NCBI GenBank assembly: GCA_030762895.1 | Contig: CM061062.1 | Span: forward strand, 5,421,293-5,485,292 | Source of the DNA: Sophora flavescens | Lineage: Eukaryota; Streptophyta; Magnoliopsida; Fabales; Fabaceae | DNA: 64,000 nt | Direction: 5' to 3' | Shown here: positions 1 to 9,330 of the stretch, in pieces | Layout: every line of letters starts with the position of its first letter | Position numbering within the stretch: position 1 is the first letter of the stretch | Made by a program: the position numbers and the translations under genes | Notes under the pieces: model-generated | What the model was told of the DNA's origin: nothing | The model's database searches: none | The model's input: only the letters and a program-made list of their open reading frames with translations

Positions 1-1
1 G

Positions 2-268
2 AAGAAGAAAGCGTCAAAGGGGAAGGTACGAGAATATAATCTAGATAACTCAATTTCGGATAGCAATTTTCAATGGCATAACTGGATGATCTGTAATAAA
101 AATGATAATGAGGTAGCTAAGAGGGTGTGGGATTTTGGTAGAGACCTGGGGTTAGCAAGAAGAGGTGTTGAGGATAAAATTATCAGTCAGTCGAGGGAGA
201 TGGAAGCCAGAGATAGAAAGGCAATGGAGGCCCAGAAGTTGAAGGCTTCTGAAAGGGGAAGCAATTAG
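2..268 (+). pseudogene. LINE ORF1 (gag-like RNA-binding protein), C-terminal part
   Basis: Frame 2 is open from base 2 to the TAG at 266-268, about 88 codons. It starts with a lysine-rich stretch (KKKASKGK) and ends with a charged, helix-prone segment containing FGRDLGLARRG and REMEARDRKAMEAQ. Plant L1 ORF1 products usually end in such a basic or coiled tail just before ORF2. It stops 41 bases before the first ORF2 ATG, which fits. The N-terminal RRM-like and zinc-knuckle parts would lie outside the window. The reading frame here is intact but incomplete, and the assignment rests mainly on position. Confidence 0.65.
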
Positions 269-309
269 CTTCGGTACGGTAGGTAGCAGGTGTGGTGGAT
301 TTGTAAGTT

Positions 310-1236
310 ATGATGTGTATTGGATCTTATAATATCCGGGGGATTGGGGGCAGAGCAAAGAAGAAGGAAGTTAATCATTTGATTGTTTCACAGAAACTGG
401 ATATGATCTGCTTGCAGGAGTCTAAAGCTGTGTTAGTAGACAGAAATATGTGTGCAGTAATGTGGGGGGATGATGATTTTGATTGATGCTTTCAACCATC
501 TAATGGCAGAGCAGGCGGTTTAATAACTATGTGGAGACGAGATAAGTTCACTTTGGAAGAAGAATTTAAGAGTCCTGATTTTTTAAGTGTTAAGGGGGTG
601 TAGGGGAAGGAGCGTGTGTCAGTTTCTTTGCTCAACGTGTATACACCTTGTGATCTTATGAGGAAGAGATAACTTTGGTAGGAAGTTTTGGAGGTTTTGA
701 GATATAGGGGTGGGGATAAATGGTGCGTGGTTGGTGATTTCAACTCCATCTTAGCTGAAGAGGAAAGAAGGGGGGTAACAAGTTACGATTTATTAGAAGA
801 CATTGCTCTCTTCAAGAACTTCGTGGATGAAGCTTCGCTCAATAATTTACCTTTGATAGGGAGGAAATACACATGGTATCGGGTTGATGGATCGAAGATT
901 GGATCATTTTTTGATTTAAGATGGGTGGATCAATGAATGGCAAAACCTATCTGTGTGGGGTGTGGAAAGAGGTCTTTCATATCATTGTCCTATTATTCTT
1001 AAGAAAAAGATTTGAATTGGGGGCCAAAGCCGTTTCGTATGTTCAATTGCTGGAGAGAGTTTCCGGGTTACTTTGAGTTTGTTAGGAAACAATGGAGTGA
1101 GCTGTCAGAGACAGGTTGGGCTGGTTTTGTGCTGGAGGAGAAGTTGAAGAAGCTCAAACAATGATTAAAGGTTTGGGCTAAGGAGAATGGAATGAATCTT
1201 GATTAGCGTGTCAGGGAGGCAAAAGAGGATCTATCG
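310..1236 (+). pseudogene. LINE ORF2, apurinic-type endonuclease domain (broken)
   Basis: The frame starting with ATG-ATG at 310 encodes the N-terminal endonuclease that nicks target DNA for target-primed reverse transcription. Recognisable EEP-fold motifs in order are YNIRGIGG near the start, CLQES (catalytic Glu), NVYTP, and GDFNSILAEEER at about 736-775 (the Asp/Asn pair). Further on, SDHCP-like spacing is degraded. In-frame stops lie at 484, 601, 670, 679 and 934, with more near 1161 and 1203, so no complete protein can be made. The next part of the same gene, the RT, follows in shifted frames. The domain call is firm and the copy is dead. Confidence 0.85.
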
Positions 1237-1239
1237 AGG

Positions 1240-2920
1240 TTGGACTTGAAGGGTGAATGGGATGTGCTTATGCAGGAAGAGGTGGCGGATCGTCGGGAAT
1301 GTATTGCTAAAATCCAGAGCCTTTCAAGAATGAGGTGTATCATGCTTTGGCAAAAATCCAGAATGAAATGGCTTCGAGACGGAGAAGGGAATTCCAAGTA
1401 TTTCCATGGTTTTATTAACAAGAGAAGAATGGGTAATGAATTGTTGTGTCTGAAAGTTGGCGGGTGCAGGGTGGAAGATGTTAGTGAGTTGAAGGCAGTG
1501 GTAAAAGATTATTTTAAGTCTCATTTCCAACAGCAAGGTAGTGGAAGGCCAATTTTAGAGGATTTGATGTTACGTCGGCACGCTGTTTCGGATAATGAAT
1601 TGTTAATAGCTCATTTTCAGTAGAAGAAATTAGGATGGCTGTGTGGGATTGTGAGAGTTCTAAGAGTCCAGGGCCTTATGGAGTTAATTTCTTTTTCATA
1701 AAAGAGTTCTGGGATATGCTCAAGGAGGATGTAGAAAGGTTTGTAAAGGAATTTCATGATAATGGTAGATTGGTTAAAGGGTTGAATAGTTCTTTCATCG
1801 TTTTGATACCAAAGAAGGATAACCCTCAAAATATTGAAGATTACCGGTCAATTTATTTAATTGGTTGTTTATACAATGTGTTAGCTAAGTTATTAGCAAA
1901 CCGTCTTAAGAAGGTTATGGAGGTGATCATTTTAGAGTCACAATCGGCCTTCATCAAAGGCGGGCAAATCCTATATGGAATCCTAATAGCAAATGAGATA
2001 GTGGAGGAGGCTAAGGAGCCCAGAAGAGAGGGTGTTTTATTCAAGGTAGATTTTGAAAAAGTGTATGACTCGGTGTGCTGGGAATACTTGAACTTTGTGA
2101 TGGTGAAGATGGGGTTCTCTGAAAAATGGAGGCTTTGGATGTCAGAATGTTGGTCTTTAGGAGCCTAACCGAGGAATTCTGCATGGGTAGAGGGTTGCGT
2201 CAAGGAGACCCTTTATCGCCTTTTCTATACTTGATAGCGACAGAAGGCTTAAGTGTTATGATTAGTAAAGCTGTGGAGTTGGGGATGTTTAAGGGATTTT
2301 CTATTGGAGCTCAGGGGTTGGCGGTTTCGCACTTGCAATATGCAGATGACACTCTGATTATGGGAGAGGCTTGTCTTTCTAATGTTTGGGCAATCAAAGC
2401 TCTGTTACAATTGTTTGAAGCAACGTCGGGTCTTAAGGTAAACTTTTTTAAGAGTCAGTTGTTGGGGCTCAATACTGATGGGAGGTGGTTGGAAGAGGCA
2501 GTAGATGTTTTAAATTGTAGAATTGGGAGTGTCCCCTTCAAATACCTCGATTTGTCGATCAGGGCCGATCCTCGAAAGAAATCTACTTGGCTTCTAGTAG
2601 TGGAAAATGTGAGGAAAAGGTTGTCAGCTTGGAATAATAAGAACTTGTCTTTTGGTGGTAGAATTGTCCTTGTCAAGTCCGTGTTGTCTTCCATTCCGGT
2701 CTACTTTCTTTCCTTTTTCAAGGTGCCTAAAGGTATCATTTCCTCTCTTGAATCTTTAATGAAAAATTTTCTTTGGGGAGGGGTCGAGGGTGGGAGAAAA
2801 ATTAATTGGCTAGCTTGGGAGGATGTTTGTAAGGAAAATGAGGCAAGGGGTGGGAATAGAAAATCTCAGAGTGTTCAATTTAGATTTGCTAGGAAAGTGG
2901 TGGTGGAGGTTAAAGGTTGA
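1240..2920 (+). pseudogene. LINE ORF2, reverse transcriptase domain (broken)
   Basis: Three overlapping open segments (1240-1623, 1635-2168, 2126-2920) together cover an RVT_1-type reverse transcriptase. The visible motifs are KWLRDGEGNSKYFH before the RT, SPGPYG (motif 1), LIPKKDNPQNIEDYRSI (motif 2), KVDFEKVYDSV (first catalytic Asp), LRQGDPLSPFLY, and the active site QYADDTLIMG at about 2337-2366. A stop at 1621 and a frame change at about 2120-2165 separate the pieces. The enzyme would copy the element's RNA at the nicked chromosomal site. The YADD box is intact, so the loss comes from the breaks rather than from the active site. Confidence 0.92.
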
Positions 2921-3799
2921 TAAACATATGCTGTGGTATAGGGTTTTGGTGGCAATATATGGGGCTCATGAGGTGGATAGAGGGCAGGGTGAGGCAAAGA
3001 GGTCTAAGTGGTGGAGGGATATTAGAAATTTAGATTTGGAGAGGTTTGGAGATGGAGGAGAGTGGGTAAATCAAAATCTAGTGGTTAAGGTGGGGGATGG
3101 GTCTAGGACTTGGTTTTGGGATGATGCTTGGTGTGGAGGAGGCCCTTTGAGACAGCAATCCAGTCGTCTTTATAGCATTGTTGCTAATACAGAGGCCAAG
3201 GTTGCAGATATGGGGGTTTGGAGGAATGGAGTGTGGAGTTGGAAGTGATACGTCCACTTTTTATGTGGGAGGAAGAACTTCTTTCTGGTTTGCAGGAGGT
3301 TATTCAGTCAGCGACTTTGAAGGAAGGCGGGGAAGACAGGTGGGTGTAGAGGGCGGATCGGTCGGGAGGTTATACTGTAAAGTCGGCGTACAAAGCAATT
3401 ATTGTTGACGAAAATGGGAGAGATCTTAGATTTTGTAATCAGCTTTGGCATAAATGTGTTCCATTGAAGGTTTCAGGTTTTGCTTGGAGACTTGTTTTGG
3501 ATCGTGTCCCATCTAAGGTGAATCTAGCAAATAGAGGAATGACTCATTTGGCTAATGAAGTGTGTATAGGTTGTCAAGCTGCTGAACAAAGTGCTGCTCA
3601 CCTATTTTTTGAATGTTCGTTCTTCTCAGAGGTGTGGAGACAGATGCTGCATTGGGTTGGAGTTACAAAAGCATTACATCGAGATTGCAGAGTTCATTTT
3701 GAACAGTTCAACTGTTCAAGGGATTGCAAAGTTGCTCTGCTTAGTCAAGGAACATATGGCAGGTTATTTGGTTTTCAATTGTTTGGTCAATCTGGTTAA
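2921..3799 (+). pseudogene. LINE ORF2 C-terminal region with zf-RVT domain (broken)
   Basis: Open pieces 2823-3248, 3178-3408 and 3464-3799 continue the ORF2 product. The last one shows the zinc-binding domain typical of plant LINE RTs: a KVSGFAWRLVLDRVPSKVNL segment, then C-x2-C (CIGCQ) and H-x4-C (HLFFEC) followed by EVWRQML. In plant L1 proteins this domain lies after the thumb and probably binds nucleic acid. Frame changes occur at about 3240-3460 and the frame ends early at 3797. Confidence 0.85.
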
Positions 3800-4357
3800 G
3801 TCGCAATCAAATTATTTTCAAGGCTCAAGAGGTGTCTATTTATGATATTACTGAGGCAGCAAAGCTGAAGTCTTGGAGTTGGATTTCTGCAAAAAGAATA
3901 GATTTCAAGCATCATTTGTCTTTGTGGTTATTAAATCTAGCTTCTTGCTTGAAACTAAGATGTGGATCTGGAGATGGATAAATTGCTTCGCTGAAGTTTA
4001 ATGCTGTTACAAGGATGGGTTGCGTTTAGTTTTGTTTGGGTGCTGTTATTTTTTATGTGTTGTTGTTGCAGGGTTCATCTTCATTAATTTGATGTGTATG
4101 TGGGTTTTACAGGAGCCTTTTTAGTTACTGTGATGTGGCCTTTTATTGTTGGCTGTGTTTTGAGCGCTCCTTTTTGTTTTGGCAGGGGTTTGTGGTGTTT
4201 TGTATCTTGGCTGGGTGTGCCTTTCTGTTTTAGTTTTACTTTTCTCGGGTTTTTATTTTGGTGGGCTTTGCCTAGCTTGGCTTGGTGCATCAATTGCTAT
4301 CTCTTTGGTTGTGTATTTCTTATACTCAACCTGTGAATAAAATTCTCTTTGCTGTTC
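3800..4357 (+). other. LINE 3' end of ORF2 and 3' UTR
   Basis: The stretch joins the zf-RVT segment to the poly-A tail. Remnants of the ORF2 C-terminus run to about 3980. The rest is T/G-rich and non-coding, and its short open frames look accidental. Confidence 0.6.
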
Positions 4358-4368
4358 AAAAAAAAAAA
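4336..4368 (+). terminator. LINE polyadenylation signal and poly-A tail
   Basis: AATAAA at 4336-4341 is followed 17 bases later by eleven A at 4358-4368. This marks the 3' end of the retrotransposed RNA. Flanking sequence resumes at about 4369. Confidence 0.85.
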
Positions 4369-6002
4369 GATACAGAGAGCTCTCACTTTTTTGAGATTTT
4401 GCTTCAAGTAGCTTGTAATTCGTAGAATCTCAAAGCCATTATGTACTCTAAGAGATCCACAACATACTTTGTGCTAAATATTCATTTTAGTTTCTTGTAT
4501 GGGAGGCAGCTGGTTGTTGTTGCCATTGAAGAACCTCCTCCAAAAACTCTTAATAAGAAAAATTATAAGGATATGCACATGCTGCACCAGAGACAGCTGC
4601 TATTCTTCCTACCGTTTTATCTTCTAATTTTTATATTTAATATTTTTCAAGTCCGATTTGAATCGAACCAATTAATTTTGATTGGTTCGGCTTTGTTTTT
4701 CATACAAATTCGAATCAAAACGACCCGTGAACTCCCTTATGTGTACTCATCCTTGTAATTTTTTATTATTTGAAGTTTTTGGAAGAGATTCTTCAACATC
4801 AGCAACAAACAGTTGCTTCCCATACAAGGAACGAAATATTTATCAATTAGTGCCTCCGGATCTAGAGAAACTGGGAAACCCTTCTTATATATGCAGAACT
4901 ACATTGATATGTTGATGTATAGGGTTGGAGTACTCCTAATTCTCTCAACCAATATATTTTTTGCTTATAAAAAAAACATTGATATGTTGGCAGCAAAAGT
5001 GAAGCTATAATAGGTATAGGAGCCAATACCTAGAAAGAAGATATGGAGATGAATGAGTTTCTAGTTATTGATTTATATTCCAACTGTGTCATGTTTCATT
5101 CATTTTGATATAAAGTAAAGACGTCATTAGTAGATATCTTATATAATAAACTAAATAAATTGGATGCAATATCATTTGGGTATGCTCACCAACAAAATTG
5201 GATGAGAAGGCTCAACTCCAACTGCAGCAGGTGACGTCAATAAAGCACCAGCTATATATGGAAGCGTCAATCTTTGAGTCAAGCAGTGCCTTACATAACG
5301 ATAGCAATTAAAAATGAAATCAATTTATAGTTGGCCTTTCTTGCAACCTAACTATTCAATTTATACTTGGTTTGGTGGTAGAAGAGAAAGTGAGAGGAAA
5401 GAAAGGGTAAGGAAAAAAATGGTGGAAAATGAGAAGATTAATTAATTAGTTATTGGTAGAAGAGAAAATGAGAGAAAAGAAAACCAAAATTTTTCTTTCG
5501 TTTTGTTTGGTTGAGTAGAAAGTGAGAATAAAGAAATACTTAAATAAAAATAGATGGTAATAAAAAGAAGAATATAAAATATATTCTCACTAATGCCAAA
5601 AATATAAATAAAGATAAATAAAAAATTTTAATAGTTATATAAAAAATTATTAATATTTGTTAAAATAAAAATAAAGAAGCAACATAAAATTAAAAGGAAA
5701 TAGATTATTTGCAAAAAGAACCAAATTATTGAAAAATTATTTCTGGGTTGATGAGAGGACTCATGCTTTGATCCTTTGATGCAATGAGACAAGTCACAAA
5801 TTTGTTATCTATGAGTACTGATTCGAAGACTGCTTTATCTTTGGTGACTGAGATGGAGTTCAGCACATACAGCCCCAAGCTCCTTTGATTGACCGGATTC
5901 GATTGTTTAGAAACCATCCTTGAACTTCAAAGTTTCAGCATACATTCCATTAAGATAATAAGTGTGCCGATTGGTTTGCCTAGCATAGAGCCAGCTTTGA
6001 TT
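4369..6002. other. AT-rich spacer, no gene recognised
   Basis: I see no supportable gene. An imperfect hairpin around CGAACCAATT / GATTGGTTCG at about 4653-4690 may be a small MITE remnant. At 5370-5570 there is a purine-rich stretch with two related copies of a GGTAGAAGAGAAAnTGAGAG motif, then very AT-rich sequence. The open frame on the minus strand at 5917-5726 matches no family I recognise. Confidence 0.5.
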
Positions 6003-6011
6003 ATGGTGTGG
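6003..6011. repeat. 9-bp target-site duplication of the foldback MULE, left copy
   Basis: ATGGTGTGG at 6003-6011 matches ATGGTGCGG at 21356-21364 with one difference. It directly abuts the inverted termini GGTGA...TCACC. Nine bases is the diagnostic duplication length of Mutator-like elements. Confidence 0.8.
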
Positions 6012-6135
6012 GGTGAATTTTATGGTGCACCTTGCCACAGAGAGGTGCACCCATGCACCTTATGATCAAATGATCTGAACCATTCATTAGGATGATTGCA
6101 TATTTTTACGGTGTACTAACATACATCTGAACAAA

Positions 6136-7192
6136 AGTTTTGTCTAAGTTGCACCGGCACTTTTGCTGGTGCAACCTTGCTCCATATTGATCGGCCAAAG
6201 GGGGTGTTCGTATTTGACACATCAACAAATTTGGTAAGCTTAGTATAATACTTGTATCATCCTGTATTTGAACAATTATTTGTGTATTTTAGATATTCTT
6301 TTTTATCCAAACAGATCTTCAACAAGATGACCTCCACAGTATCTCAATTTGTGGACCATGTTCAGAAATTTTGGCAAGTACACAAATGATTCCTCCAGAA
6401 CACCATCACATTGTCCTTCATCATGAACAAGCACATTCCACCATGAACCACCTCATCCTTAATTACATTCAACTCAATAAACTTCAATTGTCAGTAAATC
6501 AAAAGAAGACAAAACAAAAAAATGAACAACAAAACCCAGACCACTCCATATCAGAAAATGTTCCCTGCTTCCCAACCACCATGGAGTCGCCGCCGTCCTC
6601 ACATAGCCCCCACCTCGTACTTCCAACAGTTACCACCACGTCACAACAGCCTCTATTTGCAAGCATAGCACCCGCCGTTATTGCCGCATCACAAACCCCA
6701 CACAATAGGACCTCGAAATTCACCGTCCACCACCATACGATACGCAACCGCCCTTGTGCCACTGTAGATCCAGGTCTGTCGTCGCGCATCATCCAGTCAC
6801 CTAGTCCATCTCACTCTCCCAAACTCCCGTCGTGGAGCATGGATAGATTACAGAATTTTTTTTCCTTTTCTCCCATAGAGATGACAAGGAGATGGAGGGG
6901 ATGAATGGTAGAGATGAGATGGAAAGATGAGAGGGGATTAGGGATTTGGAGAAGAGATTGAAGATTTGAATTTCAGGAAAATCAAATATTTTGTATTGTA
7001 TAACTTCAGTATAAATACAACAACAAATACAGAGCATAATTTTACAAATACAAAGTTAAAGATATTGTTTGACTAGGTAAAAAAACATTGGATAAAGTAG
7101 AAGCCAGATGGCAAATCTATTGATTCGAAATAATTGGTCAAAATGGTGTAAGATTGCACCAGCATTTTTGCTGGTGCAAGGTAGAACGCACC
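6136..7192. mobile_element. 1.06-kb non-autonomous Mutator-type insertion (pack-MULE-like)
   Basis: The opposite arm of the palindrome has CTGAACAAA once (complement at 21231-21239). The left arm has it twice, at 6127-6135 and 7193-7201, bracketing 1057 extra bases. That is a clean 9-bp target duplication plus an empty site. The ends are inverted: TTGCACCGGCacttttGCTGGTGCAA near 6150 mirrors TTGCACCAGCaaaaatGCTGGTGCAA read from the right end, and each end can itself form a small hairpin. The interior at 6570-6835 is GC-rich and coding-like, as in elements that have captured host exons. Confidence 0.85.
6386..6904 (+). CDS. Hypothetical ORF inside the 1.06-kb MULE (possible captured exon)
   Basis: This is an open frame of 172 codons from ATG at 6386 to TGA at 6902. 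A second in-frame ATG at 6581 (MESPPSSHSP) marks the start of the GC-rich part. The product is rich in His, Pro, Ser and Thr, with no membrane segment and no motif I recognise. The base composition differs sharply from the AT-rich surroundings, which suggests that the segment came from a gene. An antisense frame (6792-6499) is also open, so even the coding strand is uncertain. It could be non-coding captured DNA. Confidence 0.35.
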   Translation: MIPPEHHHIVLHHEQAHSTMNHLILNYIQLNKLQLSVNQKKTKQKNEQQNPDHSISENVPCFPTTMESPPSSHSPHLVLPTVTTTSQQPLFASIAPAVIAASQTPHNRTSKFTVHHHTIRNRPCATVDPGLSSRIIQSPSPSHSPKLPSWSMDRLQNFFSFSPIEMTRRWRG

Positions 7193-8201
7193 CTGAACAA
7201 ATACAAATGCTAAGACTCACGAAAAAAATTGGTACGGGACTTGGGGATCGGATAGTCACTTTCCCTTTATTATTAGTTCCTGACATCAAAAAACTATTAG
7301 CGTTCTTATTTATAGTCCTTCATATCATAAATGACGATACATGCAAAAAAGTTATTGTCTAAAGAGCTTTATCTGATATTTGAATTGAGACACCGTATAA
7401 ATATGATCTCCAAAATTACTAACAAACATTTTATGTCTTTCCTTTTCAGATACCACAATATCGGACTGAGATTAACATATCGAGCTATTACTACTAGCTA
7501 TTGCTAAATTTTTTTTTGTTGTTGAAAGAAGCTATTGCTAATTGTTGTTATCTCCAAAATCCCACAAATTTAATCTACTTTTATTTTTCCTTATTTCAGT
7601 ATGTGTTTGGATTATTTACGAAAAATTAATTAGTTCAATAATTTATTATATGCATATTTGATTATTGTTATAATTAATTATAATACAATCAATTTTATAT
7701 TTTTAATGTGTATATTGAAACGCAATTTTAAGATAATCTATTTCACTACATTATGTAAAAAACATTTTTATATGGTAAATTACAAAAGGTGTTGTTTGAA
7801 TAACATAATAATATTTGTTCGGTAATTAGTTTTACCGGGGTGAAATGAGAAGAATATTATTAATTTTAAAATAATCTAACAACTTTTCAAATAAGTTTTA
7901 AAATTTTTAACATTTTTAGAAGTAACTCTTTTCTCACAAAAAACATTTATTTGATAATTTAATCAATTTATTCAAACATACAACTTTTACTAAAAAAAAT
8001 AAATAATAATCTTTGCTGTGAAAACAAAATGCAATGGGTACAATTATGTCTTATAGGTATGAATTTTGAATTCAATATTGGTACTCATTAGAACACTAAG
8101 CAAAATGTAATACTGTACAACATTTAATTGGCAGTTATAAAGTTGGGCTTATATGTATATTGAGAATCTATAGTTATATACTAATGAAAAGAAACAAGGA
8201 T

Positions 8202-8346
8202 CCGGGTGGAAGGTTAATATAATTGGGTGATAGTATTAACTATGAAATATGAATTGAAGGAGGTGGATGGAACAGAAAGTAGTAATTGGATAAAGATGGG
8301 GCAAGTACAAAATAAAACCAATTGAGAGAAAGTAGAAATTATGTAT
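8202..8346 (+). repeat. 145-bp block, direct copy of 20129-20272
   Basis: CCGGGTGGAAGGTTAATATA begins both copies and they stay nearly identical to GAAATTAyGTAT. All surrounding sequence in the two arms is inverted, but this block has the same orientation in both, so one copy has flipped. Confidence 0.85.
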
Positions 8347-8599
8347 CAGAGTTAAAATAAGATGAGCATGGTGATCAATGACAGAGAAGTACTGCTACTA
8401 TATATTATTCAGAAATAGACTAAGGGACCACACACCCTAAGGAAGGAAATAATTACAACTTGGAGAGAAAACGAGAAAAAGCCAGAGGGGAGAATACTGC
8501 AGTTGGGAGGGTTTTAAAGATTTTACATAAAATCCAATGTCTGAGAGTCGTTTACAAAAAATCGTTTAAAGGCACTAAGGCAGTACTGGCACTACTACA

Positions 8600-8882
8600 G
8601 AAAAGAGTTTTAGCAGCGCACTTTCAGTAGCACTTCAATGAAAAACGCTACTAAAAAATAGGCGGAAGGTTTTTAATAGCGATTCCTTAAGAGAGCGCTA
8701 TCTATTCCTTATTCTAAGACAACGCTCCTTTAAGAAAACGCTATTAAATGTAGATTGATAGGAATAGATAGCGTTTTCTTGAGGAAGCGCTGCTATAAGT
8801 AAGAGAATAGATAGCGTTTCCTCAAAAAAACGCTACCATAGGTAAGTAACTAGGTAGCGCTTTTTCAATGAAGTGCTATCTA
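8600..8882. repeat. CACTA left subterminal repeat array
   Basis: Motifs of the type TAGCGyTTTCTTnAnGAAGCGCT recur in both orientations (for example near 8690, 8730, 8770, 8810 and 8860). In CACTA elements such repeats are the binding sites for the TnpA-type protein. Confidence 0.8.
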
Positions 8883-9330
8883 TTCCCATTGTACTAAATC
8901 TTTCTCTCACGTGGCTCTTTTCCCTCGTTCTCAAACCCTCATTCTCAAACTTTGTTTTTGACTTCTGTTTTCCCCAAATCAGTGAGTGAGACTTTGTCCC
9001 CTACGCCGTCCGTCCCCCTTTGCTCTCTCTGCAGTTTCGTTCGTCCGTCCCCCTTTCCCGCTGCTGCTCGAACCAGATCGGACACTGCAACCTCACGACC
9101 TCACAAGAGCCACCGCAAAAACAGTAATCCCGCTAGCTCTGCCAAATGCCGAGCTCGGTCCTCTACCAAATGACGCCTTGATTTTGGGTATTTCTCTCCT
9201 CGATCCCTCTCTCTGTCCTTCTCTCTTGGTATTCATCATCAGAGGTAATTTTTTTATTCAACAGCAGAGAATAAACATATTGGTTGGTTGGTTCTCAATC
9301 TATGTGTGTGTGTATGTGTGATTTTATATC
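8883..9330 (+). other. Captured 5' leader-like segment in the CACTA
   Basis: The stretch changes abruptly to C/T-rich sequence with many TCTCTC and CCGTCCGTCC runs, like a plant 5' UTR with a short exon. Open frames at 8952-9173 and 8986-9321 are Ser/Pro/Arg-rich and match nothing I recognise. GAGGTAAT at about 9241 could be a donor site. It may be the leader of the captured gene whose 3' exons lie at 12503-13246, but the link is inferred. Confidence 0.35.

Larger units (their letters stand above)
1..4368 (+). mobile_element. L1-type LINE (non-LTR retrotransposon), left end outside the window, decayed
   Basis: The order is ORF1 tail, then ORF2 endonuclease, reverse transcriptase and C-terminal zinc-binding domain, then a 3' UTR with AATAAA at 4336 and a run of 11 A at 4358-4368. 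This is the usual plant L1 layout. ORF2 carries several in-frame stops and frame changes, so the copy cannot move on its own. The 5' end lies left of the window, so no target duplication can be assigned. Confidence 0.93.
6012..8160 (+). repeat. Outer left arm of the foldback MULE
   Basis: Apart from the insertion at 6136-7192, this stretch is the inverted counterpart of 20280-21355. Shared landmarks are the ATGCACCTTATGATCAAATG box near 6052, the CAAATACAAATGCT segment near 7197, ATAGTCCTTCAT near 7311, and the block around 8040-8150. The arms differ by scattered substitutions and small indels. Confidence 0.85.

Noticed and set aside
4094..4336. Hydrophobic small protein in the LINE 3' UTR
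   Set aside because: T/G-rich sequence gives hydrophobic residues by chance; it lies directly before the poly-A tail and has no recognisable motif.
5726..5917. Minus-strand ORF of 63 codons as a gene fragment
   Set aside because: It looks protein-like but matches no family I know, and no exon borders or neighbouring exons support it.
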